Origin: Flavobacterium sp. N3904 | GTDB lineage: Bacteria; Bacteroidota; Bacteroidia; Flavobacteriales; Flavobacteriaceae | Direction: 5' to 3' | Length of the DNA stretch: 64,000 nucleotides | NCBI RefSeq assembly: GCF_025947305.1 | Contig: NZ_CP110009.1 | Span: 682,001 to 746,000, forward strand | Shown: in pieces, positions 10,601 through 18,522 of the stretch | How positions within the stretch are numbered: the stretch's first letter is position 1 | Layout of the letters: each line of letters begins with the position of its first letter | Translations under genes and position numbers: made by a program | Notes under the pieces: generated by a model | The model's database searches: none | The model's input: the letters and a program-made list of their open reading frames with translations, nothing else | What the model was told of the DNA's origin: nothing

Positions 10601-12167
10601 CTTGAGCAATTCCTGTAACTGCTAAATCTGTAATAGTACTTGGTGCCAAACCTTCATTATTTTGAATGGCCAAAAATGCATCTATATGACCTGAACCTAA
10701 CAAGCCTTCAAATCCAGGATTGTGAGAATCAATATCAACTACACCTGTCAAAAGTTTTGTTTTTAGAACTTCTGGCGTTAATTGACTTTTTCGATTTACC
10801 AAAGCAAGTGCAGCAATACCAGAGACATGTGGACAAGCCATAGATGTTCCCTGATAAAAACCATATTGATTTTTTGGCAATGTACTTAAAACACCATTTT
10901 TTGACCCCAGCGATGTCTCTCCTCCTGGAGCTGCAATATCTACCCAGGTGCCATAATTAGAATAGCTTGCTTTCTCCCAATTAGGTCCAATTGAACTTAC
11001 TGACATCGTGTTTTCATAGTGACCTGGATACCAATCTCCATCTGAATTACTATTTCCTGCCGCAAATATTACAATACCACCCCTCATAGGACTATTTACA
11101 TAATCTCCTGCTTCAGCTATAAAATAGTCAATCGCTTCTTTTACAGACTCGTCAAAATTTCCTGGGCTGGTATACCCCCAACTATTTTGCGAAATAACAG
11201 CACCATTGTCTGCTGCATAAATATAGCTTCGTTCAAAACCTCCGCCTCCTAAACATTGAAGCGACATCACTTTAGAACCATCATTATTACCGCTTCCACC
11301 AGCAATACCACAAACACCTATACCATTGTTGTTCACCGCTGCTATTGTACCAGCTACGTGAGTCCCATGCGGTTCAGCTTCAATACTTCCGTTATTTTTG
11401 TCAAAATTCCAGCCATGTAAATCATCTACATATCCGTTTCCATCATCATCCACGCCAGTAACTCCATTAAGTTCTGCTACATTTGTCCAGATATTTTCCT
11501 TTAGATCAGGGTGCTCAATATCTACTCCTTGATCGTGGATCGAAACAATAACTTGAGGATTCCCTTTTACGATATCCCAAGCTTTAAAAAGATTTATATC
11601 GGAACCATCTGGATATCCAGTTTGTCCGGTATTATCATAATGCCATTGATCGCCCAACTTAGGGTCATTAAAATAAGGTTCCGCAACAGAAGATTTTGCA
11701 GAACTAATTTTCGAATTACTAATTGGTGTAAAACCATAATCAGAAAGCACTTTTTCTTTCTCTGTTTCTGCTGTCTGAATCGCGGCAATGCCTTTATATT
11801 GAAGAACTGCTTGTTGTGGATTTTGATTAGCGTCAATCTCTACAACATACCACAAATCAAGTTTGTGTTTTCGCAACTTTGCTTCCAATCTCGGGTTGGG
11901 ATTTTCTGGAAATAGCCTATGCATTTTTTTGGCTCCAACTTTTGCAGAAACTTTGTCAAAAGCCTGAATTCCTGTCAAAAGCTTTTTTCCTTGAGTCACA
12001 TTCATTTTCCTTAGTGTTTGTGTTAGTTGCCCTGAAAATTTAACTTTTACAGAACCTTGCATAACACCATCTTTATAAGTCACTTGCTGACTAAAGGAAA
12101 AAAATGACCAAAGTGAAAAAATCAAAACCCATAATAATCGATTTTCTTTTTTGTAATAATTTGTCAT
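4671..12167 (-). CDS. Giant secreted subtilisin-like protease with T9SS C-terminal domain
   Basis: The 2498-residue protein starts with a signal peptide (about residues 1-27) and an inhibitor-like propeptide (to about 150). The S8 peptidase domain has Asp212 (IHDQGVDIEHPDL; the usual DTG is replaced by DQG), His270 (PHGTHVAG), an oxyanion segment SQNSWG and Ser442 (GTSMACPH), so the triad is complete. A fibronectin type III domain follows. After it come about 1,500 residues of Ig-like, choice-of-anchor and DUF1573-like repeats, and two cadherin-like segments near the end. The final 80 residues are a type A T9SS sorting domain (FPNPVVNTLNI...GVYFLHVSG). It should be exported and anchored or released at the cell surface. 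The PorV-like gene lies directly downstream. Confidence 0.95.
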   Translation of the reverse strand: MTNYYKKENRLLWVLIFSLWSFFSFSQQVTYKDGVMQGSVKVKFSGQLTQTLRKMNVTQGKKLLTGIQAFDKVSAKVGAKKMHRLFPENPNPRLEAKLRKHKLDLWYVVEIDANQNPQQAVLQYKGIAAIQTAETEKEKVLSDYGFTPISNSKISSAKSSVAEPYFNDPKLGDQWHYDNTGQTGYPDGSDINLFKAWDIVKGNPQVIVSIHDQGVDIEHPDLKENIWTNVAELNGVTGVDDDGNGYVDDLHGWNFDKNNGSIEAEPHGTHVAGTIAAVNNNGIGVCGIAGGSGNNDGSKVMSLQCLGGGGFERSYIYAADNGAVISQNSWGYTSPGNFDESVKEAIDYFIAEAGDYVNSPMRGGIVIFAAGNSNSDGDWYPGHYENTMSVSSIGPNWEKASYSNYGTWVDIAAPGGETSLGSKNGVLSTLPKNQYGFYQGTSMACPHVSGIAALALVNRKSQLTPEVLKTKLLTGVVDIDSHNPGFEGLLGSGHIDAFLAIQNNEGLAPSTITDLAVTGIAQEFANLSWTVPIDTDDSQPVDFRIYYSTTPITKSNLSGTKYDIIRSSALAGTTVTHSVNGLLGLTSYYFAVISGDRWNNLSELSNSIQATTNAGPKINVDDNSKDIVIDVDASTSFKGSHDLTILNNAEGVLKWEFLTRHKQTSISSFAAKKINYPIAKTTKVASLGNVRKVKARVSSASSSKEVGTFQFTPQDKSYCDGPTDIIGDTDIKLPNSAATKYVVSEEEGFNLTQIQTYLNVNPELGPVVVEIYKGTQLSKENLIYAQNYTPYSAGEQFTYINLDEQLYFENGETFWVVLHVPAGNLYPLSIGFENTPEGSDNCFISFDLGQSWGPLGVALDSKDFAWFNIASSQNKYLGEYLTLDPKNGEVNGNATENTKLSADGSTLINGTYYANAIFKSNDASNTEFKVPVTVNVTGQQPVLKSIETLNFASVFKGTTKEMEFVVKNTGLGNFNDVSLNISNPNFELVGSSPYQLSADSEILLKVKYTPNALGNDNGVLALTSTSSSKTLKVILFGVSSEPAKIVVDPMTQLIDNVTLGDHVTASVTVENKGQAALKYFIPKYDQSGISDSWEGEYHKYGYKYRTSYVSETAPLAYQYQDISSTGKDITSYFKADGNRYYPVEMGFDFPYYAKKMQTLYISYKGFTTFDDTASPVNMPSLDGAPYSPKGYISPLGTYVELSAGGAIYYKVEADKVIVQFTNVTDGYAGTLTAQMVLYADGNIRFYYDKITFSEQDVAYLNILIEDFEQTDGILVNNWSKVAKIYSGLALGFDYPGPDMITSISNAGGILLPGESAKMDVVMETASLHEGMINRYLNVISTDPLNTQINPLVQINITNGGKAGLVMSHTDINFGDVFQGAVASRKFSLKNNGTAPITLTGYALDNSSFQIIGETNATIAPGLGKVYEVIMPTDVVADFTDALRITDSEGVKYLLTLSGKVMDAPAISVTNLDLITEVLKHGETAKYPLLIENNGKADLEVVATGTDWLTMSVPVSTAEAIPNFTYSYDTYNDGTNYQWVDIRKTGTQLPLADDLGDNTQYWKKITLPWALNFYGKEYTDLHIGTTGLLTFDQPEESAVMNGTIPDDRFKTLIAPYWSFAAFDTTTYPKDEVGVFYYSDDDKVIISWEYFVNFFGGMGDPTSAQVIFYKNGTMKFQYKVNGSLDLTTNLTSIGLQNGDRSDFVLMSNHANVNHGTGLAYVINPAKKLVIPAGTTLSAQIDIDASNIYKGEYDGKLKLRTNVPNQEFLEKPIHLTVNGAPVIASNVAEINYGEIMVSSTASYTKEFEIQNSGSDILQLSNMSIESGAKEYTIERYTLFQDWFYGDYWSWVSINDFGGNYPSTLPGENAKFRITYSPTVAGSFSDNIVVESNATVAKMMIPLKAEVTLPPVLAIETTEVNSVVNYLTDTDTQYAVFGNSDGGTLKYELSIDYLRKSISSSSKQSIVKVAKTDKINQLLKSAPAPKGGISAYSDPTFNRVLAYEDKTAADGHFGYDGGEPFTNSTRFNAGKDGFTLSHFQTYMYGNAKPSGTIAYEIRAGGSSVADASIIDQGYVDYNYVGDKAGAWVTLPIKEPKGLYPNEDFYIVITYPYELPFVQGAVAGITDTPGRYMVESGGDWFDLQDPELYPGNGWMVRAGEENYLSNAWVSMNGLSNGNIASGETKKVQLDFTAANGVRGDQHAVLNIRTNDPVNTVGKIPVKLHINEAPVFSKIPEDTVVVNEASEVTVKVGLIDKEGNAVTVTVANAPTWATFALVGQEISIKLAPGYETAGTYTLTYTAVDALGASSEMTVKVEVVKTNRAPVVIMSEELIYSKLKYFDVRKFEDYFSDPDADQMTFTASVANSDIVSVTTGQELGQYVIETHAAGETILTLTATDIHGLSTEQQIKVVVNKAEITALNIFPNPVVNTLNIKWEDRWAGDVVVEVVALNGATVYKNKIEDVQFKGYSELDLSNLPIGVYFLHVSGKEGTSSVTKFIKRAKE

Positions 12168-12708
12168 TAAAGTTGTTTTTGGTTAATAATAATAATTGAA
12201 TGTATGTGGTAATGCATTAAATGTTAGGAGCAAGAATATGGAAAAAACAAATATTTAGAATTCAAACGATAGTTACATCTTATATATAGAGAATAAATCA
12301 TGATTACATTTTTATAACAAAAAAAGGTAAACAACTGTATATTAGATTTTTAATTAATATAAATTTTGGATAGTATGAACATCAAAATTTTAATAAAACC
12401 TATTACAATTTCTATGTTTAAAAGATAGTTTTAAGGAATTAGGATCTTTTTAAATCCCAAAATTGAGCTCTTAATTCAATTTTAAGCACTTAAACTTCAC
12501 ACAGTACTTGGTGAAGTCTGTTGCTCTATTGTGTTGAAAGTATTGTTTAAAAAATAGGAATAAATGTACGAAAAATAAGTGCACAGAAATAGTGCGTTTT
12601 GTATCAAACAAAACCCAAAACTGCAAGGAAACATTTTTTTATAAATTAAGTACTGAATAGTTCCCTAAAAAGTGGTCTGAATTTTATAGATGGATTTGTC
12701 AAAAGAGT
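12168..12708. other. 541-bp gap without a visible gene
   Basis: No convincing coding frame is seen. The gap lies between the giant protease and the regulator fragment, both on the minus strand, so it should hold the protease promoter. A 7-bp inverted repeat, ACTTCAC-N10-GTGAAGT, is at 12494-12517 and could be a regulatory site or hairpin. The rest is AT-rich. Confidence 0.5.
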
Positions 12709-13056
12709 CTATATGTTCTCTAAAAAAGTCACCAAATTTATATCCTCATTTTGAATATTAAGTTTTTTTCTAAGCCTTGCTCTTGCCACATTCAGACTAT
12801 TATATGATTGGCGCGTGAGTGAACAGATTTCTTTGGTAGTCATATTTAATCTCAAAAAGGCACAAATCCTTTTCTCATTAAGCGTTAAGTCAGGATATTT
12901 ATCCTTTAAACGCTCATAAAAATCGTTATAAACCTGATTAAAACGAACCTCAAATTCTTTCCAGACATCGTCATCTTGGGCATGCTTGATATCAAATATT
13001 ATTTTTTGGATTGTTTCTTGATTATCTTTTTTCAGTTGCTTTTTTAATGTAATCAA
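12709..13056 (-). pseudogene. LuxR-type HTH output part of a frameshifted TPR regulator
   Basis: These 115 residues carry the C-terminal part of a Bacteroidota TPR/LuxR-like regulator: a linker (FEVRFNQVYNDFYERL), then LTLNEKRICAFLRLNMTTKEIC and a recognition helix region (SYNSLNVARARLRKKLNI), then DINLVTFL. The open frame begins at a weak TTG that overlaps the stop of the upstream TPR gene by 4 bp. Reading upstream in the same frame, coding continues as NEFIVEISERLITLKK to about 13087. That joins the TPR protein's coiled coil if one base is added in the T5 run at 13088-13092. The two pieces are therefore one gene interrupted by a frameshift, or one gene with a sequencing error. Confidence 0.8.
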
Positions 13057-14354
13057 TCGCTCCGAAATTTCAACAATGAATTCGTTCTTTTTAACAAATA
13101 CATTATATTGGTGGTAAGTTCTTTGTTTTTAAATTCCAGATCTCTTTTTAAAGTGTTTTCTCTCAGAGAAAGTTCTTTATTGCTCAATTCTGCTTTTTCT
13201 TTTAATAATTTTTGAATTTTAGCCTTCGTTTCCTGAAACCAGTACATAATGACAACAATAATGATGATTAGAATCAAAACAACTGCAACAATCAAATAAA
13301 TAAGTTCCCTCTGGTTTTGTGCCGCTTTTGCAGTTTGACTTTCTTTATCAAAGTTGTACTGCATTTCGGTCTGGATAATTTTTTGTTGGTTTTCTTTATT
13401 AAAAAGACTGTCATTTAAAGACTTATACGCAACATGATATTCATAGGCTTGTCTGTAATCTCCTTTTCGAGCCATTACATCGCTAAGTTCTTCCAAAACC
13501 GACACTCTTGCCGATGATGAATTGGATTTTTTACAATATTCGAGACTACTAAGCAAATATTCCTGTGCTTTATTGAGCTGCCCTTTTTCTTTAAAAAGCT
13601 TTCCCAAATGATAAGTAGATTTACTTAACCCATAAATATTGTTATCTTTTTTTCGTAAATTAAAAGCCTCAATAAAAATAGCTTCAGCAAGGTCGTAACG
13701 CTTTCCTTTAAGATATATAATTCCCATGTTAGAGTATACAGAAGACAGATTTTCATTGTCATTTGCCTTTTTACTATACGTAGATGCCTGCATAAAATAT
13801 TCAAGAGCAAGATCCATTTGGTTTTTATTATCGTAGATAATACCTATATTATTAAGCAATTTCCCTTTAATCTGATTAACTTTTCGGGCATCTTTTATGA
13901 TATTTTTATCCAACAAGCTATTAACCTGATTAAACTTTACAAGCGCTTTTGCAAAGTCCCCTTGATAAAAATAAACCAAGGCTATGCTATTGTAAACTTT
14001 TAAAATACCAGAATTTGATGGATAGCGTTCATAAATTTTCAATGCTTTTAACTGATAATCAAGACAAATATCAATATTGCCTTTAAGAAGGTTGGCACTA
14101 CCAATATTTGAGTATACGCGAGCCAAAAGGGTATCTGTGGTTTTTTTTTCGAAAGCTAAAGCCTTTTTATAATAAAATAACCCAGAGTCTAAGTCCTTTT
14201 TTTCTACTATATACCCAATCTGAATGAGCAAACGTACCTTCTTATTAGGTTCGGCGCTTGCATGATATTGATGCTTCAAACTATCAATATTTTGTGAACT
14301 AATAGTTTCACAAAAAAAAATAAAAATCCCTATAAATATAAATAAATGCTTCAA
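13053..14354 (-). CDS. TPR sensor part of a frameshifted TPR/LuxR-type regulator
   Basis: The 433-residue product has a signal-anchor N-terminus (MKHLFIFIGIFIFFCETISSQN), about six tetratricopeptide repeats (residues 60-300, for example SSVYSNMGIIYLKGKRYDLAEAIF), one membrane helix (about 345-368, LIYLIVAVVLILIIIIVVIM) and a cytoplasmic coiled coil. Relatives continue from LEFKNKELTTNIMYLLKKNEF into a LuxR-like HTH. Here the frame instead ends in RTNSLLKFRSD and stops. The start is TTG; the next in-frame ATG would remove the export signal. Such proteins likely couple periplasmic TPR sensing to transcription. As it stands, the sensor is detached from its DNA-binding domain. Confidence 0.8.
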   Translation of the reverse strand: MKHLFIFIGIFIFFCETISSQNIDSLKHQYHASAEPNKKVRLLIQIGYIVEKKDLDSGLFYYKKALAFEKKTTDTLLARVYSNIGSANLLKGNIDICLDYQLKALKIYERYPSNSGILKVYNSIALVYFYQGDFAKALVKFNQVNSLLDKNIIKDARKVNQIKGKLLNNIGIIYDNKNQMDLALEYFMQASTYSKKANDNENLSSVYSNMGIIYLKGKRYDLAEAIFIEAFNLRKKDNNIYGLSKSTYHLGKLFKEKGQLNKAQEYLLSSLEYCKKSNSSSARVSVLEELSDVMARKGDYRQAYEYHVAYKSLNDSLFNKENQQKIIQTEMQYNFDKESQTAKAAQNQRELIYLIVAVVLILIIIIVVIMYWFQETKAKIQKLLKEKAELSNKELSLRENTLKRDLEFKNKELTTNIMYLLKRTNSLLKFRSD

Positions 14355-14640
14355 TTCAAATAATTTTAGCTAAAATATGTATTATTTTTCATTTTTTGCA
14401 CTATCCATTATGGAATTTACAAGATATTTAGGCTTAATTACATATTTGTTCAGACGAAAAAAAATAAAAAAAAGGGTTTATTTCCTGATTTTTAAATGTC
14501 AATTTCGAACAATTAAACTTTAACCTAAAATATCACACAAATTATCAGAAAACAACAACACTTATTAATTAAAAAACACATATTTTTACTTTTTAAATCA
14601 CACAAAACAAACAATAACAGCACTTTAAAAATAAATAAAA

Positions 14641-15540
14641 ATGCAAATAGGGATCATAGGACTTGGAAAAATGGGGTTTAATTTGGCTCTTAATTTAAAT
14701 CGAAATCAATACGAAGTTATTGCGCATGATGTAAATACAACTTTCGTCAAAAATATTGCAGCCGAAGGAATCAAAACAGCACCAACAGTCAAAGAATTAT
14801 GCCAACAATTACAAAACCGAAAAGTAATTTGGCTAATGGTTCCCGCTGGGGAAATTGTTGATGAAGTTATCACTTCCCTACTTCCTTATTTGAACAAAAA
14901 TGACATCATTATTGATGGGGGGAACTCCAATTACAAAGATTCCAAAAGGAGACATATACAACTTAAAGAACTTGACTTTGACTTTTTGGATTGCGGTACA
15001 TCGGGCGGTACGTCTGGAGCTTTGAATGGCGCTTGTACGATGATTGGCGGAGATGCTGATGTTTTTGATTATGTTGCCAATGTTTTCGAAGCCATTTCTG
15101 TAACCAATGGCTGGCTCTATACTGGAGAAGCTGGAAGTGGGCATTTTACAAAAATGGTTCACAACGGAATAGAATATGGAATGATGCAATCGATAGCCGA
15201 AGGTTTTGAAGTATTTGAACATTCTGAATATGATATCAATTTTGAGAAAACAGCCAAACTTTTCAATCACGGATCTGTAGTCCGCAGTTGGCTTATGGAA
15301 CTTACCGAAAGTGCCTTTTCTAAAGACCCAAAACTAGATAGCATAAAAGGGATCATGCACTCTTCTGGCGAAGGAAAGTGGACATTAGAAACTGCTTTAG
15401 ATTTGGGTGTTCCTACTCCCGTAATTGCACTTTCGATTATGATGCGATACCGTTCTCAAATGCAAGATACTTTTTCTGGAAAGGTAGTGGCAGCATTGCG
15501 TAACGAATTCGGAGGTCATACCGTTGAGAAAAATGAGTAG
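14641..15540 (+). CDS. gnd: 6-phosphogluconate dehydrogenase (decarboxylating), short form
   Basis: At 299 residues this is the short Gnd type (YqeC-like) rather than the 470-residue form. The Rossmann motif is GIIGLGKMGFNLA at the N-terminus. Substrate-binding signatures follow: DGGNSNYKDS, CGTSGGTSGA and the catalytic-lysine segment GSGHFTKMVHNGIEYGMMQ. It oxidises 6-phosphogluconate to ribulose 5-phosphate and CO2, feeding the pentose phosphate pathway. It heads an apparent operon with a gluconate permease 30 bp downstream and gluconokinase after that, so imported gluconate is taken up, phosphorylated and decarboxylated. A 286-bp AT-rich region upstream should hold the promoter. Confidence 0.9.
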   Translation: MQIGIIGLGKMGFNLALNLNRNQYEVIAHDVNTTFVKNIAAEGIKTAPTVKELCQQLQNRKVIWLMVPAGEIVDEVITSLLPYLNKNDIIIDGGNSNYKDSKRRHIQLKELDFDFLDCGTSGGTSGALNGACTMIGGDADVFDYVANVFEAISVTNGWLYTGEAGSGHFTKMVHNGIEYGMMQSIAEGFEVFEHSEYDINFEKTAKLFNHGSVVRSWLMELTESAFSKDPKLDSIKGIMHSSGEGKWTLETALDLGVPTPVIALSIMMRYRSQMQDTFSGKVVAALRNEFGGHTVEKNE

Positions 15541-15570
15541 CCTAAAACATTTTAATTTAAAAATAAGTAC

Positions 15571-16893
15571 ATGTCAATATTGATTTTAATTGCAAGTATC
15601 CTATTATTACTGGTTCTAATTTCCGCAGTCAAGCTCAATGCCTTTATTGCACTAATCATTACAGCACTTTTTGTTGGAATTGCAAAAGAAATGCCTTTTC
15701 CCGAAATCATAAACTCACTACAACAAGGCATTGGCAGTACACTCGGCTCTTTGATTTTAATTCTGGCTTTTGGAGTAATTCTGGGAAATTTATTATCGAA
15801 TAGTGGCGCGGCACAGCGAATAAGTACCGTATTAATAAAACTCTTTGGAGTAAAACACATTAAATGGGCGATGGCACTAACTGGTTTTGCAGTTGGTATT
15901 TCTATGTTTTACAACGCTGGTTTTATTATTTTAATTCCAATGGTTTTTGCTGTTGCTGTTAGTACCAAACAACCACTTACCTATTTGGGTATAGCCATGG
16001 CATCGGCTCTGTCTATTACACATGGTTTTTTGCCACCACATCCTGGACCAACCGCTATCGCAGTAATTTTCAAAGCTGATATTGGCAAAACATTACTTTA
16101 CGGAATACTAGTAGCACTACCAGCGTTACTCGTAGCTGGTATACTTTTTCCAGAATTCATTAAAAAAATTAATGCAAATCCGCCAAAAGGTTTGTTCGAA
16201 AGCAAAACATTTCAGGAATCCGAACTGCCTTCTTTTACGATAAGCTTAGTTTCAGCATTAATCCCAGTCATACTGATGGCCTTGGCTACCATCACAGAAT
16301 TATCGTTACCCGAAACTAATTCTATTCGGATAATTCTTAGTTATGTCGGAAATCCAACTATAGCCATGTTAATTACGGTTCTATTTGCCATTCTTTTTTT
16401 AGGAATAAATAGGGGTCAAAAAACACAAGACATCATGGAAAAATCAAGTTTAGCATTAACCTCAGCAACTATGATTATTTTGATAATTGCATCTGGAGGA
16501 GCTTTCAAACAAGTATTGATTGATAGCGGCATTGGATCTGATTTAGCTACATTTTTCGAAAAATCGACACTTTCGCCTTTAGTATTAGGATGGCTAGTTG
16601 CGACAATTATTCGGATTGCAATAGGATCGGCTACGGTTGCAGGACTAACTGCAGCAGGAATTGTGCAGCCTTTGGTGGCAAGTTCAGGCATCAGTCCAGA
16701 ATTGATGGTGCTTTCTATCGGTGCTGGAAGTTTAATGTGTTCACATGTTAATGATACTGGCTTTTGGATGTTTAAAGAATATTTTGGCATCAGCCTAAAA
16801 GACACATTCAAGACATGGACAGTAATGGAAACCATCACAGGAATTATGGGTTTGTTTGGTGTTTTGATTCTAAATCAATTTGTGGCCGCTTAA
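15571..16893 (+). CDS. gntP: Gluconate permease, GntP family
   Basis: The 440-residue protein is hydrophobic throughout, with about 12 predicted membrane helices, and carries GntP-family features: LGSLILILAFGVILGNLLSNSGAAQRI, HGFLPPHPGPTAIA, GSATVAGLTAAGI and CSHVNDTGFWMFKEYF. Family members are proton symporters for gluconate and related sugar acids in the inner membrane. It lies 30 bp after gnd and 3 bp before gluconokinase on the same strand, which makes gluconate the likely substrate. Substrate specificity is inferred from context. Confidence 0.9.
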   Translation: MSILILIASILLLLVLISAVKLNAFIALIITALFVGIAKEMPFPEIINSLQQGIGSTLGSLILILAFGVILGNLLSNSGAAQRISTVLIKLFGVKHIKWAMALTGFAVGISMFYNAGFIILIPMVFAVAVSTKQPLTYLGIAMASALSITHGFLPPHPGPTAIAVIFKADIGKTLLYGILVALPALLVAGILFPEFIKKINANPPKGLFESKTFQESELPSFTISLVSALIPVILMALATITELSLPETNSIRIILSYVGNPTIAMLITVLFAILFLGINRGQKTQDIMEKSSLALTSATMIILIIASGGAFKQVLIDSGIGSDLATFFEKSTLSPLVLGWLVATIIRIAIGSATVAGLTAAGIVQPLVASSGISPELMVLSIGAGSLMCSHVNDTGFWMFKEYFGISLKDTFKTWTVMETITGIMGLFGVLILNQFVAA

Positions 16894-16896
16894 AAC

Positions 16897-18315
16897 ATGG
16901 AAAAAGTATACCTAGGAATCGACATTGGCACAACAGCTACAAAAGCAGTTTGTTTTGATACAAATGGAAACGTATTGCAGCAAATCACAAAAGAATACCC
17001 AATGTATCATCCCAAAGAAAATTGGAGTACTCAAAAACCAGATGAAATTTTAGATTCGGTTCAAGCCTGTATCGAGGAGATTACAAAAAACTCAAAACCT
17101 GAATTCATCAGTTTTAGTGCTGCTATGCAAAGTATACTCCTTATAAATGAAGAGGGCTGTCCCATAAGCGATGCATTACTTTGGGCAGACAACAGAGCTA
17201 TCGCTATCGCCTCAACATTAAAAAAATCTGAACTTGGAACAGCTTTTTATCAAAAAACAGGCATTCCTATCCATCCATTTTCTCCAATGACAAAATTGGC
17301 TTGGATCAAAGAAAATGAAACCAAATTATTCAATAACACCTTTAAATTTATCAGTCTCAAGGAATATATCTGGCATCAACTCACAGGAGAATATGTTATA
17401 GATTCTTCAATGGCATCGGGCACTGGGATTATGAACATTCACACGTTACAATGGGAGGAAACTGTTCTTAATTATTTAGATATAAAGGAAGACCAACTAT
17501 CAAAGATTGTAACCCCAACACACCAATGCAAAGGAATCAAAGACGATTTTTTGTATATAATTGGCGGTGGAGACGGAGCAATGGCTAACCTGGGAACTGG
17601 CGCAATGAAAAAAAACCGTTTGGCATTATCCATTGGCACTAGCGGTGCCGTTCGAATACCTATAGATCAACCCTACATTGACTTAGAAATGCGGACACAG
17701 TGTTATCATTTAATGGACAATCAATACCTAAAATTAGGTGCGGTAAATAATGGCGCTATTATTTTACAATGGTTAAAAGAAGCGCTTTTACAAACAAATG
17801 AATCTTACGAAGCGCTTTTAGAACAAGCTGCAACAATCCCTGCTGGCTCAGATGGTTTGCTTTTTGTACCCTACTTACTAGGAGAAAGGGCTCCTATTTG
17901 GGATGCTGCTGCACAAGGAACTTTACTGGGTATTAAAATCACACATTCTAAAGCGCATTTTATCAGAGCTACACTTGAAGGAACTCTTTTTGGCCTGTTT
18001 AGTGTGGTAGAAATTTTACTTCCAGATCTAGAAAAAAGAAAAGAAACTACCGTCATGGCAAGTGGTGGCTTTGGAAAAAGTGAATTATGGCTACAAATGG
18101 TATCAGATATTTTTCAGATGAAAGTTGTAATTCCCGAAACTATTGAAGGGGCTGCCTGGGGAGCCGTATTAATAGGATTTAAAGCTGTCGGAACCTCAAA
18201 TTCTTTCAACAATAAAACAGAAGCGGCTTTTTATCCCAATCCAAATCATAAAGTGATTTATACAAAAGCATTTGAAAAATTTAAAAAAGTATACCCATTG
18301 TTAAAAGATATTTAA
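16897..18315 (+). CDS. gntK: Gluconokinase, FGGY carbohydrate kinase family
   Basis: The 472-residue protein opens with the FGGY/actin-like phosphate-binding motif GIDIGTTATKAV. It continues with LLWADNRA, GGGDGAMANLGTGA and LSIGTSGAVR, and near the C-terminus has ASGGFGKSELWLQMVSDI and the GAAWGAVLIG segment of the second FGGY domain. It should phosphorylate gluconate to 6-phosphogluconate, the substrate of the gnd product two genes upstream. The gene starts 3 bp after the permease stop, so the two are translationally close. This is the FGGY type, not the small GntK of enterobacteria. A hairpin terminator follows. Confidence 0.88.
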   Translation: MEKVYLGIDIGTTATKAVCFDTNGNVLQQITKEYPMYHPKENWSTQKPDEILDSVQACIEEITKNSKPEFISFSAAMQSILLINEEGCPISDALLWADNRAIAIASTLKKSELGTAFYQKTGIPIHPFSPMTKLAWIKENETKLFNNTFKFISLKEYIWHQLTGEYVIDSSMASGTGIMNIHTLQWEETVLNYLDIKEDQLSKIVTPTHQCKGIKDDFLYIIGGGDGAMANLGTGAMKKNRLALSIGTSGAVRIPIDQPYIDLEMRTQCYHLMDNQYLKLGAVNNGAIILQWLKEALLQTNESYEALLEQAATIPAGSDGLLFVPYLLGERAPIWDAAAQGTLLGIKITHSKAHFIRATLEGTLFGLFSVVEILLPDLEKRKETTVMASGGFGKSELWLQMVSDIFQMKVVIPETIEGAAWGAVLIGFKAVGTSNSFNNKTEAAFYPNPNHKVIYTKAFEKFKKVYPLLKDI

Positions 18316-18331
18316 AGCAAAATCATAAACT

Positions 18332-18369
18332 AAAAAAGCGCTGTATCACAAGTTGACACAACGCTTTTT
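18332..18369. terminator. Bidirectional terminator between gntK and tRNA-Ser
   Basis: AAAAAGCG plus TGT pairs with ACA plus CGCTTTTT around a short loop, with a one-base bulge on each side. A-rich and T-rich flanks make it usable in both directions: the end of the gluconate operon on the plus strand and the end of the tRNA on the minus strand. Confidence 0.7.
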
Positions 18370-18374
18370 CTTTG

Positions 18375-18461
18375 CAGAGAGGAAGGGATTCGAACCCTCG
18401 ATATAGTTACCCATATACTAGCTTTCCAGGCTAGCTCCTTCAACCACTCGGACACCTCTCT
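18375..18461 (-). tRNA. tRNA-Ser (anticodon GGA)
   Basis: Read on the minus strand, an 87-base cloverleaf is visible: acceptor stem AGAGAGG/CCTCTCT, a D-arm, and anticodon stem CTAGC/GCTAG with loop CTGGAAA (anticodon GGA at 18425-18427). A long variable arm typical of serine tRNA (TATATGGGTAACTATAT) and the T-arm GAGGGTTCGAATCCCTT follow. It reads UCC and UCU codons. The 3' CCA is not encoded and must be added after transcription. Confidence 0.95.
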
Positions 18462-18522
18462 ATTTTATTTTGGTGTGCAAAGAACACTAAAAAAAATGAA
18501 TTTTGAAAGTAAAAAATCAATA

